64,000 nucleotides of DNA from Burkholderia sp. 8Y (GCF_902506145.1 NZ_LR733520.1:1905476-1969475); one strand, 5' to 3'; positions 20,457 to 29,144 are shown, counted from the stretch's first letter. The notes: a model not told the origin generated them from the sequence alone. A program made the numbers and translations.

Positions 20457-20604
20457 GAACGTCTCGGCTTCCAAAAGATATGCTTGGAAATTTGGAGCCG
20501 ATAGTACGGAACCGAACTTAGGACGTCAATAAGAATGCGCGTAAAACCCCTGCAAAATCTTGCATCTATCGCCGTTCCTAAAGTATCGGATTAAGTTCCT
20601 GCGA

Positions 20605-21456
20605 TCAGCGGAAGTTATCCTTCCAGCCGCGCAGCATGCGAAACGCCTCGGTGCGGTCGGCGGCAGTTTCGCCAAACTGCGTCTCAAGGGCCGCCTGAAT
20701 TGCCGGCTCATCGACGCGCAAGAACGGATTTACCGCCTTTTCATGCGCGATTGTCGTCGGCAGCGTCGGCTTGCCTTCTGCGCGCAAGGCTTGCGCTTCG
20801 TCGCTCCAGCGCGAGAGCGCCGCGCTGTCCAGCTCGCAGGCGCGTGCGAAGCGAATGTTCGACAGCGTGTACTCGTGCGCGCAGTGGACGAGCGTCTCGT
20901 CGGGGAGCGCGGCGAGGGCGTCGAGGGACGCAAGCATCTGCTTCGGCGTGCCTTCGAAAAGCCGCCCGCAGCCGCTCGCGAACAGCGTGTCGCCGCAGAA
21001 GACGTGCGGCGTGCCGTTGCCGTCGTCTTCCTGGAAATACGCGATGTGGCCGGCCGTGTGACCGGGCACATCCATGACGGTGAAGCTGAGCGCGGGCTGC
21101 GCGATACGCACCGTGTCTGCTCCCGCGAGCCGCTCGGTCAGATGCTCGATGCGCTCACCCGCCGGGCCGTACACGGGAACGCCGCCCTCGTCCGATCGGC
21201 TATCGAGCAAGGCTTTCACACCGCCGACATGGTCGCGATGATGGTGCGTGAGTAAAATAGCGGTCAGCCGCCAGCCGCGTTCGGCGAGATACGCCTCGAC
21301 GGGCGCTGCGTCGCCCGGGTCGATCACGACGGCATCGCGCGAATCCGACACGAGCCAGATGTAGTTGTCCTCGAACGCCGGGACCGGCACGTACTCGAGT
21401 TTGCGCTTGGGCGCGCGTTTGGACGAATCTTCAGCAAACGAATCCATGGCGATCAT
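20605..21456 (-). CDS. gloB: GloB, hydroxyacylglutathione hydrolase (glyoxalase II)
   Basis: Hydrolyses S-lactoylglutathione to D-lactate and glutathione, the second step of methylglyoxal detoxification. A metallo-beta-lactamase fold protein, 283 aa. The binuclear metal motif is LTHHHRDHVGG, with further ligands in DVPGHTAGH and FCGDTLFASGCGR, and the C-terminal glutathione-binding domain follows. The ATG at 21456 or the one three codons later (MDSFAED) could be used. Only 17 bp separate it from the divergent methyltransferase, so its promoter lies inside that gene. Confidence 0.93.
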   Translation of the reverse strand: MIAMDSFAEDSSKRAPKRKLEYVPVPAFEDNYIWLVSDSRDAVVIDPGDAAPVEAYLAERGWRLTAILLTHHHRDHVGGVKALLDSRSDEGGVPVYGPAGERIEHLTERLAGADTVRIAQPALSFTVMDVPGHTAGHIAYFQEDDGNGTPHVFCGDTLFASGCGRLFEGTPKQMLASLDALAALPDETLVHCAHEYTLSNIRFARACELDSAALSRWSDEAQALRAEGKPTLPTTIAHEKAVNPFLRVDEPAIQAALETQFGETAADRTEAFRMLRGWKDNFR

Positions 21457-21473
21457 CTACGCGGCATCCGAAC

Positions 21474-22277
21474 ATGTCTGACCGAGCGATTATAGACTGG
21501 CCCGCCTGGACGAACTCCGCGCCCGGACGCTACGTGCTCGAGTGGGAGCAGGCGCAGCTCGACCGCGTGGTGTCCGACATCTTCGGCTATCACGCGCTCC
21601 AGCTCGGCATGCCGCAACTGGACGCGTTGCGCGAGAATCGCATGACCGGACGCGCGCTCGTGCTCGACGCGGAAAGCGGCGCCAGTGCGCCGTACGTGCT
21701 GCCGCGCACGCTGGGCAGAGGCGCGAGCGCACCCGGAGGCCGCAGCACGGTCTGGTGCGATCTTCTGGATTTGCCGTTCGAAGCGCAGAGCGTCGATCTG
21801 CTGGTGCTGCCGCATACGCTCGAATTCTCGCGCGATCCGCACCGGCTATTGCGCGAAGCCGAGCGCGTGCTGGTGCCCGAGGGCCAGCTGATTATCCTGG
21901 GCTTCAATTCGCTCAGCTTGTGGGGCGCGCGGCAGTCGCTCGGCAAGGTGGCAGGACGCCCGTTCGTGCCGGAAGCGCACGACATGATCGCGTTCACGCG
22001 CATCAAGGACTGGATCAAGCTGCTCGGATTCGACCTTGAACGCGGGCGCTTCGGCTGCTATCGTCCGCCGCTGCTGACGGACAAATGGCTGCAGCGTTAT
22101 CAGTTCATGGAACCCGCCGGCGACCGCTGGTGGCCCATTTTCGGCGCCGCGTACATGATCACGGCGGTGAAGCGCGTGCGCGGCATGCGGCTCATCGGTC
22201 CACGCAAGCTGAAAAAACCCGCGCTCGCGCCTGGACTCGCTCCGGTCGCGGCCCCGCACACTCGCAACGAGCATTGA
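21474..22277 (+). CDS. Class I SAM methyltransferase-like protein
   Basis: 267 aa. The central part (GRALVLDAE...VWCDLLDLPFEAQSVDLLVLPHTLEFSRDPHRLLREAERVL) follows the Methyltransf_11 pattern: strand 4 with its aspartate, then the helix DPHRLLREAERVLVPEGQL. The glycine-rich motif I (D/E-x-G-x-G) expected after the first strand is absent, replaced by DAESGASAPYVLPRTLG. It may be an atypical or inactive family member; substrate unknown. The stop overlaps the rnhA start (TGATG), so the two are co-translated. It is divergent from gloB with a 17 bp gap. Confidence 0.75.
   Translation: MSDRAIIDWPAWTNSAPGRYVLEWEQAQLDRVVSDIFGYHALQLGMPQLDALRENRMTGRALVLDAESGASAPYVLPRTLGRGASAPGGRSTVWCDLLDLPFEAQSVDLLVLPHTLEFSRDPHRLLREAERVLVPEGQLIILGFNSLSLWGARQSLGKVAGRPFVPEAHDMIAFTRIKDWIKLLGFDLERGRFGCYRPPLLTDKWLQRYQFMEPAGDRWWPIFGAAYMITAVKRVRGMRLIGPRKLKKPALAPGLAPVAAPHTRNEH
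21489..21494 (-). promoter_or_regulatory. -10 element for gloB inside the divergent gene
   Basis: TATAAT on the minus strand, formed by the Ile-Ile codons (ATT ATA) at positions 6-7 of the divergent methyltransferase. It lies 33 bp upstream of the gloB start. No good -35 is seen at 16-18 bp spacing, so the call rests on the perfect -10 and the lack of any other space for a promoter. Confidence 0.5.
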
Positions 22278-22738
22278 TGACTGACGAATCCGCATCGGCC
22301 AAAATAATCGACATCTATACTGACGGCGCCTGCAAAGGCAACCCCGGTCCCGGCGGCTGGGGCGCCCTTCTGCGTTTCGGCTCGCTCGAAAAGGAACTGT
22401 TCGGCGGCGAGGCGGCGACCACCAACAACCGCATGGAACTGATGGCCGTGATCGCCGCGCTCGAAGCGTTGAAGCGCCCCTGCCGCGCCGTGATCCACAC
22501 CGACTCGCAATACGTGCAAAAAGGCATCAGCGAGTGGATTCACGGCTGGAAGAAGAAGAACTGGATGACGGCCGCGAAGACGCCCGTGAAGAACGCCGAC
22601 CTCTGGAAGCGCCTCGACGCGCTCGTCGCGCAGCATCAGATCGAATGGCGCTGGGTCAAGGGCCACGCCGGGCATCCCGAAAACGAACGCGCCGATGCGC
22701 TCGCCAATCGCGGCGTGACATCGCTGGCGGAAAGCTGA
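22277..22738 (+). CDS. rnhA: RnhA, ribonuclease HI
   Basis: Degrades the RNA strand of RNA-DNA hybrids such as R-loops and primers. It is 153 aa, normal for bacterial RNase HI. The four acidic catalytic residues sit in IYTDGACKGNPGPGGW, NNRMELMAV, HTDSQYV and NERADALAN. The ATG at 22277 overlaps the stop of the upstream methyltransferase gene. dnaQ follows 22 bp later. Confidence 0.97.
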   Translation: MTDESASAKIIDIYTDGACKGNPGPGGWGALLRFGSLEKELFGGEAATTNNRMELMAVIAALEALKRPCRAVIHTDSQYVQKGISEWIHGWKKKNWMTAAKTPVKNADLWKRLDALVAQHQIEWRWVKGHAGHPENERADALANRGVTSLAES

Positions 22739-22760
22739 ACACGCACTGACACCGATACCC

Positions 22761-23498
22761 ATGCGCCAACTGATACTGGACACCGAAACCACCGGCCTGA
22801 ACGCTCGCACGGGCGACAGGATCATCGAGATCGGCTGCGTCGAGCTGATCAATCGCCGGCTGACGGGCAACAACCTGCACATTTACGTCAACCCGGAACG
22901 CGACAGCGACCCCGGCGCGCTGGCGGTGCACGGCCTCACGACCGAATTCCTGAGCGACAAGCCGAAGTTCGCGGAGATCGCCGCGCAATTGCGCGACTTC
23001 ATCGCGGGCGCGGAGCTCGTCATCCACAACGCGCCTTTCGATATCGGCTTTCTCGACATGGAGTTCGCGCTGCTCGGGCTGCCGAAAGTGTCCGAGCTAT
23101 GCGCCGGCGTGATCGACTCGCTCGCGCACGCCAAGCAGATGTTCCCCGGCAAGCGCAATTCGCTGGATGCGCTGTGCGATCGCTTCGGCATCAGCAACGC
23201 GCATCGCACGCTGCACGGCGCGCTGCTCGACTCGGAACTGCTCGCCGAGGTGTATCTCGCGATGACGCGCGGTCAGGAGAGCCTCGTCATCGACATGCTG
23301 GGCGACACGCAGGCGGAAGGCGCGACGGCTGCGCCGCGTATCGCGCTGGACGACCTGGATCTGCCGGTGATCGTTGCGAGCGGAGAAGAACTCGCCGCGC
23401 ACGAAGCGGTGCTGAATGGTCTCGACAAGGCGCTCAAAGGCACGAGCGTGTGGCGAACCGAAGCGCCGCAGACCGAGCCCGATGCGGTGGCTGCATAA
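22761..23498 (+). CDS. dnaQ: DnaQ, DNA polymerase III epsilon subunit (proofreading exonuclease)
   Basis: 3'-5' proofreading exonuclease of the replicative polymerase, 245 aa. DEDDh motifs are visible: Exo I LILDTETTGLN, Exo II IHNAPFDIGFLDME, Exo III HRTLHGALLDSELLAEVY. The C-terminal tail, which binds the alpha subunit, is present. It forms an operon with rnhA, an arrangement found in many proteobacteria. A tRNA-Val gene lies just downstream. Confidence 0.96.
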   Translation: MRQLILDTETTGLNARTGDRIIEIGCVELINRRLTGNNLHIYVNPERDSDPGALAVHGLTTEFLSDKPKFAEIAAQLRDFIAGAELVIHNAPFDIGFLDMEFALLGLPKVSELCAGVIDSLAHAKQMFPGKRNSLDALCDRFGISNAHRTLHGALLDSELLAEVYLAMTRGQESLVIDMLGDTQAEGATAAPRIALDDLDLPVIVASGEELAAHEAVLNGLDKALKGTSVWRTEAPQTEPDAVAA

Positions 23499-23524
23499 TT
23501 TTTCGAAATTGCTTAAAGAATCGC

Positions 23525-23553
23525 TTTACGAGACGAGATAGTCCTGACATAAT
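23525..23553 (+). promoter_or_regulatory. Promoter of tRNA-Val
   Basis: TTTACG (23525-23530), a 17 bp spacer and CATAAT (23548-23553), placing the start about 6 nt ahead of the mature tRNA 5' end. The -35 matches consensus at 4 of 6 positions. Confidence 0.6.
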
Positions 23554-23565
23554 CTCAATCTCTTC

Positions 23566-23640
23566 GGGTGGTTAGCTCAGCGGTAGAGCACTGCCTTCAC
23601 ACGGCAGGGGTCACTGGTTCGATCCCAGTACTACCCACCA
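23566..23640 (+). tRNA. tRNA-Val(CAC)
   Basis: 75 nt cloverleaf with encoded CCA. The acceptor stem GGGTGGT pairs with ACTACCC (one G-U). The D-arm is AGCTCAGCGGTAGAGC, the anticodon stem CTGCC/GGCAG holds loop TTCACAC with anticodon CAC, and the T-arm carries GGTTCGATCC. It sits directly after dnaQ. Confidence 0.95.
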
Positions 23641-23677
23641 GAATTCTGGTGCTGGTAACGCCAAGACACCGAAGACC

Positions 23678-23711
23678 AAAAGGCCCAAGTCTAACGACTT
23701 GGGCCTTTTTT
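23678..23711 (+). terminator. Intrinsic terminator after tRNA-Val
   Basis: Stem AAGGCCCAAGTC / GACTTGGGCCTT with loop TAAC, followed by a T-run on the plus strand and preceded by an A-run. It can therefore also serve the minus-strand gene that ends at 23736. Confidence 0.88.
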
Positions 23712-23735
23712 ATTTCCAGGCGTCGCCCACGCCGA

Positions 23736-24209
23736 TCACGTCGCCCACACGCCCCGCGCCATTCCGCTCGCGGCAATCACCATCACCATGACGAGCGCCG
23801 CTTCGAGATCGCTCATCCATGCGAAGCGCCGCGCACGCGTGAGGTCGATCGCCCCGCCCTGCGCGAGCGCCGCGCGCCAGCGGATCAGCGCGAGCATCGG
23901 TGAAACTTCGATCAGCAGAATGACGACGAGCGCGGCCATCTTGATGTGAAAGAGCGGCTCGTGCAGATAGTACGCCCCGCCCTTCTCGAAGCCGCCGAAG
24001 GCGCGCGTCAGGCCCGTCACGATCAGGACGACGGCAGCGATGCCCCACACCATGTCCGACCGCAACACATCGCGCAGACGCAACGTGTTCGCCTGCACGG
24101 ACTCCGCCGCATCCAGCCGGCGCAATGCGCGCGCACGCGCGAGCACAGAGCCGAGCGCAAAGCCGAAGGCAAGCAAGTGAACCGCGGCGAGCAACCAACG
24201 TGTCAGCAT
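23736..24209 (-). CDS. DUF2214-like membrane protein
   Basis: 157 aa with four predicted helices: about residues 5-25, 55-75, 88-108 and 135-153. The arrangement, with SDMVWGIAAVVLIVTGLTRAF and the loop HEPLFHIKMAALV containing a conserved-looking histidine and lysine, resembles the DUF2214 family of uncharacterised membrane proteins. Function unknown. It ends against a bidirectional terminator shared with tRNA-Val. Confidence 0.72.
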   Translation of the reverse strand: MLTRWLLAAVHLLAFGFALGSVLARARALRRLDAAESVQANTLRLRDVLRSDMVWGIAAVVLIVTGLTRAFGGFEKGGAYYLHEPLFHIKMAALVVILLIEVSPMLALIRWRAALAQGGAIDLTRARRFAWMSDLEAALVMVMVIAASGMARGVWAT

Positions 24210-24273
24210 CCTTTCCTCCGACGATCGACAAGAAAGACGTGTACGGCTCGGTCAGACGCAGTTCAGACCTGAC

Positions 24274-25146
24274 TTAGACCTGACTAAGCGTCGCATCGAG
24301 CGCGCGCGCGGCGCTGCGGTCGCTCTCGGTGGAAAGCGGCGCGCGGAACACCGTCGTTCGATTGTGCCCCGCTGCGGCGGGTGAATCCCACAGCAGCTCG
24401 ACTGTCGGACGCCGCGAGAACCAGCCTCGCCGCGCGATGCCGTTCGACTGCACGGGCGATGCCGCCGGCTGCGTCGATGGCGCGAGCACCGCCGCCGCCG
24501 GCGCGGGCCACTTCACCGATAGCTCGCGTGCGTCGTACTGGCCGAGCTTGCGGCTCTCGGCCCAGACCATCGCGGTGCGCGTGACGGGATCGAGGGAAAT
24601 GGCATAGCGGCCGATGGCAAAGCGCCGCGCCGCGATGTTGGTCCGCCAGAGCGCGCGGGGCCGGCAAATCCACATCACGACGGCATAGAGTGCCGGCGCG
24701 ACCGCGAGCCAGCCGTTCGTTTCGGCGAGCGCATGCACGAAGCGCCGCCAGCCGGACATCCACACGAACGCGCCGACTGAAAATACCGCGAAGCCGAAAG
24801 TGAGCAACGCAAGCAGCCGCAACGCCTGCCGAAGCCACTGCGGCAGCGGATGCAGTGGACGCTCCAGGCGCGGCTTCGCGCCCGGCAGCACGATCAGAAG
24901 GAAGATCAGGACGAGGTTGAGGCACGCCCACGGCGATGAAGTCATCGCGCGCAAGGAGGACGCATAGCCCATTTGCGACATCGAAAGCGCCCATCGCGCC
25001 ACGAGAACGACGCCGATGGCCCGCAGCGCGAACAAAGTGCCTGCGCCCGGTGCCGGGCTCGCGCTGGTTTGCTTGATTCTCGCCAAAGGGTGCGCTCCTG
25101 TCCACGAATGATGCTTGCCGCCGCTGTCCGTGCAAGCGGACGGCAA
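24274..25146 (-). CDS. Hypothetical membrane protein
   Basis: 290 aa, not recognised. Four hydrophobic segments are seen in the first 165 residues (around 38-58, 73-92, 107-132 and 143-160). A soluble C-terminal part of about 120 residues follows, with RFAIGRYAISLDPVTRTAMVWAES, which looks like a beta-rich domain. The first 25 or so residues (MPSACTDSGGKHHSWTG) do not look like a membrane-protein start, so translation may begin further in. It lies 64 bp upstream of the DUF2214-like gene on the same strand and may share its transcript. Confidence 0.65.
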   Translation of the reverse strand: MPSACTDSGGKHHSWTGAHPLARIKQTSASPAPGAGTLFALRAIGVVLVARWALSMSQMGYASSLRAMTSSPWACLNLVLIFLLIVLPGAKPRLERPLHPLPQWLRQALRLLALLTFGFAVFSVGAFVWMSGWRRFVHALAETNGWLAVAPALYAVVMWICRPRALWRTNIAARRFAIGRYAISLDPVTRTAMVWAESRKLGQYDARELSVKWPAPAAAVLAPSTQPAASPVQSNGIARRGWFSRRPTVELLWDSPAAAGHNRTTVFRAPLSTESDRSAARALDATLSQV

Positions 25147-25261
25147 TCGCGCCTTGCGCAGCGCAAAGCTCGGACATTATAGGGAGATTACGGATGCCGT
25201 CACCGGTTTCGCTTCCCGCGTGCGGCGCGGCGTTACTATTCGGAGGTGACTGTGCCATTGC

Positions 25262-25301
25262 GACAACGCCCCGGGCACCTTTCGGCGCGCGGGGCGTTGT
25301 C
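25262..25301. terminator. Terminator-like 12 bp stem downstream of the glycosyltransferase
   Basis: A perfect 12 bp inverted repeat GACAACGCCCCG / CGGGGCGTTGTC with a 16 nt loop, located between the glycosyltransferase stop (25340) and the start of the hypothetical membrane protein. No T-run follows on either strand, so it may instead protect an mRNA 3' end. Confidence 0.5.
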
Positions 25302-25339
25302 AGGGCCGCATCGCTGCGGCCACGGAGAGCGGTCGGCTA

Positions 25340-26401
25340 TCAGGCGTTGGCTTCGCGCAGAACGGTGCGGCGCTTCTGGCGCAGCAGTTCCTCGTAATTC
25401 TGCACGTATCGCGCCGCCATGACCTTCGACGAAAATCGCGTCTCGAACGTCTCGCGGACCTTCGCGCGCGACAGCGAGTCGAGGCGCTTCACGGCGGCGA
25501 TCGCCGAGAGTTCGTCTTCCACGACGAAGCCCGACACGCCGTTGTCGATCACTTCGGGCACCGAGCCGCGATTGAACGCGATCACCGGCGTGCCGCAGGC
25601 CATCGCCTCGATCATCACGAGGCCGAAAGGCTCCGGCCAGTCGATCGGGAACAGCAGCGCATGCGCATTGCCGAGGAATTCCGTCTTCTCGGCCTCGCTG
25701 ATCTCGCCGATGTACTCGACGTGCGGCAGCGCGAAGAGCGGCTTGATCTCTTCTTCGTAATAAGCGCGGTCGGCCTTGTCCAGCTTCGCCGCGATCTTGA
25801 TCTTCATGCCCGCCGCCTGCGCAATGCGAATCGCGCGATCGACGCGCTTTTCCGGCGAGATGCGGCCGAGGAAGGCGAGATAGCCGGGCTTCACGTTCGG
25901 AATCGGCTTGAGCAAGTTTTCCGGCAGGCCGTGATACACCGTCGACAGCCAGTTGGCTTGCGGCAGCGGCTGGCGCTGGTTGTCGGAGATCGACACCACC
26001 GGCACGTCGTTGAACGTGTTGAAAATCGGCTGCAGTTCCGGCAGATCCAGACGGCCGTGCATCGTCGTCAGGAACGGCACCGGCTGGCGCGCGAACAGCG
26101 AGAACGGGTAATAGTCGATATGGAAATGCAGCACGTCGAACTCGTCGGCGCGGCGGCGGACTTCTTCGAGCAGCAGCATGTGCGGCGCCATCGTGTCGCG
26201 GATGGTCGGATCGAGGCGCAGGGCTTGCGGCCAGAACGCTTCGAGCTTCGCGGACGTTTGCGAATCACCGCTCGCGAAGAGCGTGACGTCGTGTCCAGCC
26301 TCGACAAGAGCCTCGGTCAGATAAGACACCACGCGTTCCGTGCCGCCGTAGAGCTTCGGCGGAACGGCTTCGTGGAGGGGCGCGATTTGAGCGATTCGCA
26401 T
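25340..26401 (-). CDS. GT4-family glycosyltransferase
   Basis: 353 aa with a GT-B fold. The N-terminal domain opens MRIAQIAPLHEAVPPKLYGGTERVVSYL with the donor-side glycine loop. The C-terminal domain has YLAFLGRISPEKRVDRAI and the E-x7-E type motif PEPFGLVMIEAMACGTPVIAF, which retains a nucleotide-sugar donor in GT4 retaining enzymes. Acceptor and donor are not readable from sequence. It stands alone, with a long AT-rich region upstream. Confidence 0.88.
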   Translation of the reverse strand: MRIAQIAPLHEAVPPKLYGGTERVVSYLTEALVEAGHDVTLFASGDSQTSAKLEAFWPQALRLDPTIRDTMAPHMLLLEEVRRRADEFDVLHFHIDYYPFSLFARQPVPFLTTMHGRLDLPELQPIFNTFNDVPVVSISDNQRQPLPQANWLSTVYHGLPENLLKPIPNVKPGYLAFLGRISPEKRVDRAIRIAQAAGMKIKIAAKLDKADRAYYEEEIKPLFALPHVEYIGEISEAEKTEFLGNAHALLFPIDWPEPFGLVMIEAMACGTPVIAFNRGSVPEVIDNGVSGFVVEDELSAIAAVKRLDSLSRAKVRETFETRFSSKVMAARYVQNYEELLRQKRRTVLREANA

Positions 26402-27125
26402 GGTCGTGAAACTCCTAATAAAAGGTCAGGCAAGGTGCTGCTGTCATGTTTGACATCGGGAGCGAATCGCTCGCCTCGGGCGAAAGCTTTTCGCGTCGCG
26501 TCGGCCGCGGGGCAACGGCTCGTGCTCGAGTAAAAAGCGGGGTCGCCGATCACCGGCTCCGCGCGGCAAACTTCAAGCAACATCGGAGCCATATCTCAAA
26601 AACCGCCGCGCCCAGCAATAAACGCGCTCGGGCTCCGCCGGTTGACGGCTTCCTACAGAAAGCTGTCGAAAAAACTCAGTAAAAACCCGGAGGGCATTAT
26701 GGAGCCTTTACAGCGGCGACCGGCAGTCATTTCAACTTATTTACCTTGTTACACCGGGGAAACACTTAACAAACCCCTGTTTATTAAGGTTGTTCTACAT
26801 TGGAGCACGTGCCGCCGCGATGCACGGGGCGCGACTTGCACCTTTTCGCACCGGACGATATCGAACCGGCATGCTGGCGCATCCCATGCTTATCTCGACG
26901 CTGCCGCGCAGCCGCTTCTGGCAGGAAAAGCAGCGCGGCGGGCCACGCCAGCGGCCGCTTCATCGCAAAAATGCGCGCGATGTGCTTACAATGCGCGCCC
27001 AAGCCCGACGAGACGTGCTCGTGTCTCAACGCGAAGCGCGCAGACGGTGTACGGACGGCAACATCCGCCGCGCATCATTTGACTGATCGACGTTCGCACG
27101 GCCGGTTACTGGCTACAATTCAGCG
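26402..27125. other. 724 bp divergent intergenic region with an AT-rich core
   Basis: It separates the minus-strand glycosyltransferase from the plus-strand ABC exporter. About 26640-26810 is clearly AT-richer than its surroundings and contains the near-palindrome TTGTTACAC...TTAACAA (about 26746-26772). On the minus strand there is a weak promoter-like pair TTGAAA-17-TGTAAA (about 26709-26737). A GGAGG followed by ATG at 26700 opens a plus-strand frame. It is not supported as a gene, because its codon use is atypical and its C-terminal half is arginine-rich shadow. Nothing else was recognised. Confidence 0.4.
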
Positions 27126-29087
27126 ATGGAGACGGCGCCGCGCCGCCTCGGTTTCGATGTCAATCGCGCCGGCATAGCCGACGCATCGGACAGGCAGTGC
27201 ATCCGCATGGCATGGCCCGAAGGCGCAACACACGCTCAACCGCTTCACGACCCAAAAAGACCATTGGACCAACTCACCGTCTCCCAGCGTAACGCGCACA
27301 ACGCCAAGCTCGCGAGCTATGCGCACCGTCCGCTCGCGTTCCTGATGCGTTACATCCGCCGGCATCCGGTCGCCCATGCCATCGTGCTTGCAAGCGTGTT
27401 CGCCGCCGTCGGGTGCGCGCTGGCGTCGCAATATGCGATCAAGCATCTCATCGACGTGCTCGGCCAGGGGCGCGGCCATCCCGGCCCGCTGTGGGGCGCG
27501 TTCATGATCCTCGTCGGCCTGATCGCGGCGGACAACCTGCTCTGGCGGGTGGGCGGCTGGGTCGGCGCGCATGTATTCGTGATCGTCACGGGCGACTTGC
27601 GCAAGGATTTGTTCTCGTACCTGTCCGGTCATTCGCCGACGTATTTCTCCGAGAAGCAGCCGGGCATGCTCGCGAGCCGCATCACCGCGACTTCGAACGC
27701 CATCTATACGTCCGAGAACGTGATGGCGTGGAACGTCCTGCCGCCGTGCATCGCCGTGCTCGGCGCGATCGTGATGATCGTCGCGGTGAATCCGCTGATG
27801 GCCGCCGGTCTGATGACCGCTTCCATCATTCTCGCGCTCATCCTCTATCGGCTCGCAAAGCGCGGCTCGGCGCGGCATCACAGCTTCGCGTCGAAGGCAG
27901 CGTCGGTGGACGGCGAGCTCGTCGACGTGATCGGCAACATGGCGCTCGTGCGCGCGTTCGGCATGACCTTTCGCGAGCAGAAACGCTTCGGCTCGACCGT
28001 CAAGGCCGAAATGGTCGCGCGTCAGCAAAGCCTGCTGTACCTCGAAAAGCTGCGCCTCTTTCACGCGGTCGTCACCGCGATTCTCTCCGCTGGCTTGCTG
28101 GGCTGGGCGCTGTGGCTGTGGTCGAAAGGCCGCGCGACGTCGGGCGACATCGTGCTCGTCAGCTCGCTCGGCTTCACCATCCTGCACGGCACGCGCGATC
28201 TCGCCGTCGCGCTCGTCGATGTGACGCAGCACGTCGCGCGTCTCGCCGAAGCCGTGCAGACGCTGCTGGAGCCGCACGGCATGCCGGACCGGTCTGATGC
28301 GACCGAACTCGTGCCGCAAGGCGGACGCGTCGATTTCGACGGCGTGACGTTCGCGTATCCGCGCCGCCGTCCGATTCTCGACAACTTCCATCTGCATATC
28401 GAACCGGGGCAGCGCGTCGGCCTGATCGGCAAGTCGGGCGCGGGCAAGTCGACGGTGCTCGCGCTCCTGCAACGCTTCTACGAGACGCAAAAGGGCAGCA
28501 TCAAGATCGACGGCCAGGATATCGCCGGGATCACGCAGGACAGCTTGCGTCACGCCATCGCGCTCGTGCCGCAAGACATTTCGCTCTTTCACCGCACGGT
28601 GTTCGAGAACATCGCGTATGGCCGTCCGGACGCGAGCCGCGAGGAAGTGATGGCGGCCGCCCGCGAGGCGCGCTGCACGGACTTCATCGAGGCGATGCCG
28701 GAAGGCTTCGATACGATCGTCGGCGATCGCGGCGTGAAGCTCTCGGGCGGGCAGCGGCAGCGCATTGCGATCGCGCGAGCGATTCTCAAGAACGCGCCGA
28801 TTCTGCTGCTCGACGAAGCGACCTCCGCGCTCGACAGCGCATCCGAGGAAGCGATCCAGCAGGCGCTCGACCGGCTGATGGTCGGCCGCACGGTGATCGC
28901 GATCGCGCACCGGCTTTCGACGCTGCAGAACTTCGACCGCATCATCGTGATGAGCGCGGGCCGCGTGATCGACGACGGCTCGCCGCAAGAACTGCGCGAG
29001 CGGCCGGGGCTGTATCGCGAACTGCTCGCGAAGCAGCACGGCAAGCTGCCGTCCATCGTCGCGACGCCGCACAAACAGCCGGCTTGA
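27126..29087 (+). CDS. ABC exporter half-transporter (MsbA/lipid-exporter type)
   Basis: A fused membrane-ATPase half transporter that works as a homodimer, up to 653 aa. Six helices span about residues 75-350. The nucleotide-binding domain has Walker A GLIGKSGAGKST, Q-loop LVPQDISLF, signature LSGGQRQRIAIARAI, Walker B ILLLDEATSALD and switch AHRLST. It resembles MsbA and related lipid or drug exporters, but the cargo is not known; no lpxK neighbour supports an MsbA call. The first 46 residues look non-coding, so the real start may be TTG 27264 (LDQLTVSQRN) or ATG 27207. Confidence 0.85.
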   Translation: METAPRRLGFDVNRAGIADASDRQCIRMAWPEGATHAQPLHDPKRPLDQLTVSQRNAHNAKLASYAHRPLAFLMRYIRRHPVAHAIVLASVFAAVGCALASQYAIKHLIDVLGQGRGHPGPLWGAFMILVGLIAADNLLWRVGGWVGAHVFVIVTGDLRKDLFSYLSGHSPTYFSEKQPGMLASRITATSNAIYTSENVMAWNVLPPCIAVLGAIVMIVAVNPLMAAGLMTASIILALILYRLAKRGSARHHSFASKAASVDGELVDVIGNMALVRAFGMTFREQKRFGSTVKAEMVARQQSLLYLEKLRLFHAVVTAILSAGLLGWALWLWSKGRATSGDIVLVSSLGFTILHGTRDLAVALVDVTQHVARLAEAVQTLLEPHGMPDRSDATELVPQGGRVDFDGVTFAYPRRRPILDNFHLHIEPGQRVGLIGKSGAGKSTVLALLQRFYETQKGSIKIDGQDIAGITQDSLRHAIALVPQDISLFHRTVFENIAYGRPDASREEVMAAAREARCTDFIEAMPEGFDTIVGDRGVKLSGGQRQRIAIARAILKNAPILLLDEATSALDSASEEAIQQALDRLMVGRTVIAIAHRLSTLQNFDRIIVMSAGRVIDDGSPQELRERPGLYRELLAKQHGKLPSIVATPHKQPA

Positions 29088-29100
29088 TGCGCGAGTGACG

Positions 29101-29140
29101 AAAAAGCCGCGTTTCCTGTCTCGGGAAACGCGGCTTTTTT
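29101..29140. terminator. Bidirectional terminator between ABC exporter and otsA
   Basis: AAAAAGCCGCGTTTCC pairs with GGAAACGCGGCTTTTT around a 7 nt loop. A-run and T-run on opposite sides let it serve both converging genes, which end 13 bp to the left and 4 bp to the right. Confidence 0.92.
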
Positions 29141-29144
29141 GCGT

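Noticed and set aside
26700..27082. Small plus-strand gene starting after GGAGG at 26690s
   Set aside because: The ribosome-site-like sequence is good, but codon use does not fit the genome and the second half is arginine-rich out-of-frame-like sequence. Without conservation data it is not supportable as a gene.
27120..29072. A 650-codon open frame antisense to the ABC exporter
   Set aside because: The plus strand carries all ABC motifs in order; the antisense translation is Arg/Asp/His-rich noise.
27126..29087. Naming the ABC exporter msbA
   Set aside because: It has MsbA-like domains, but no lipid-A pathway gene (such as lpxK) is adjacent and this family is large. Cargo cannot be decided from sequence alone.
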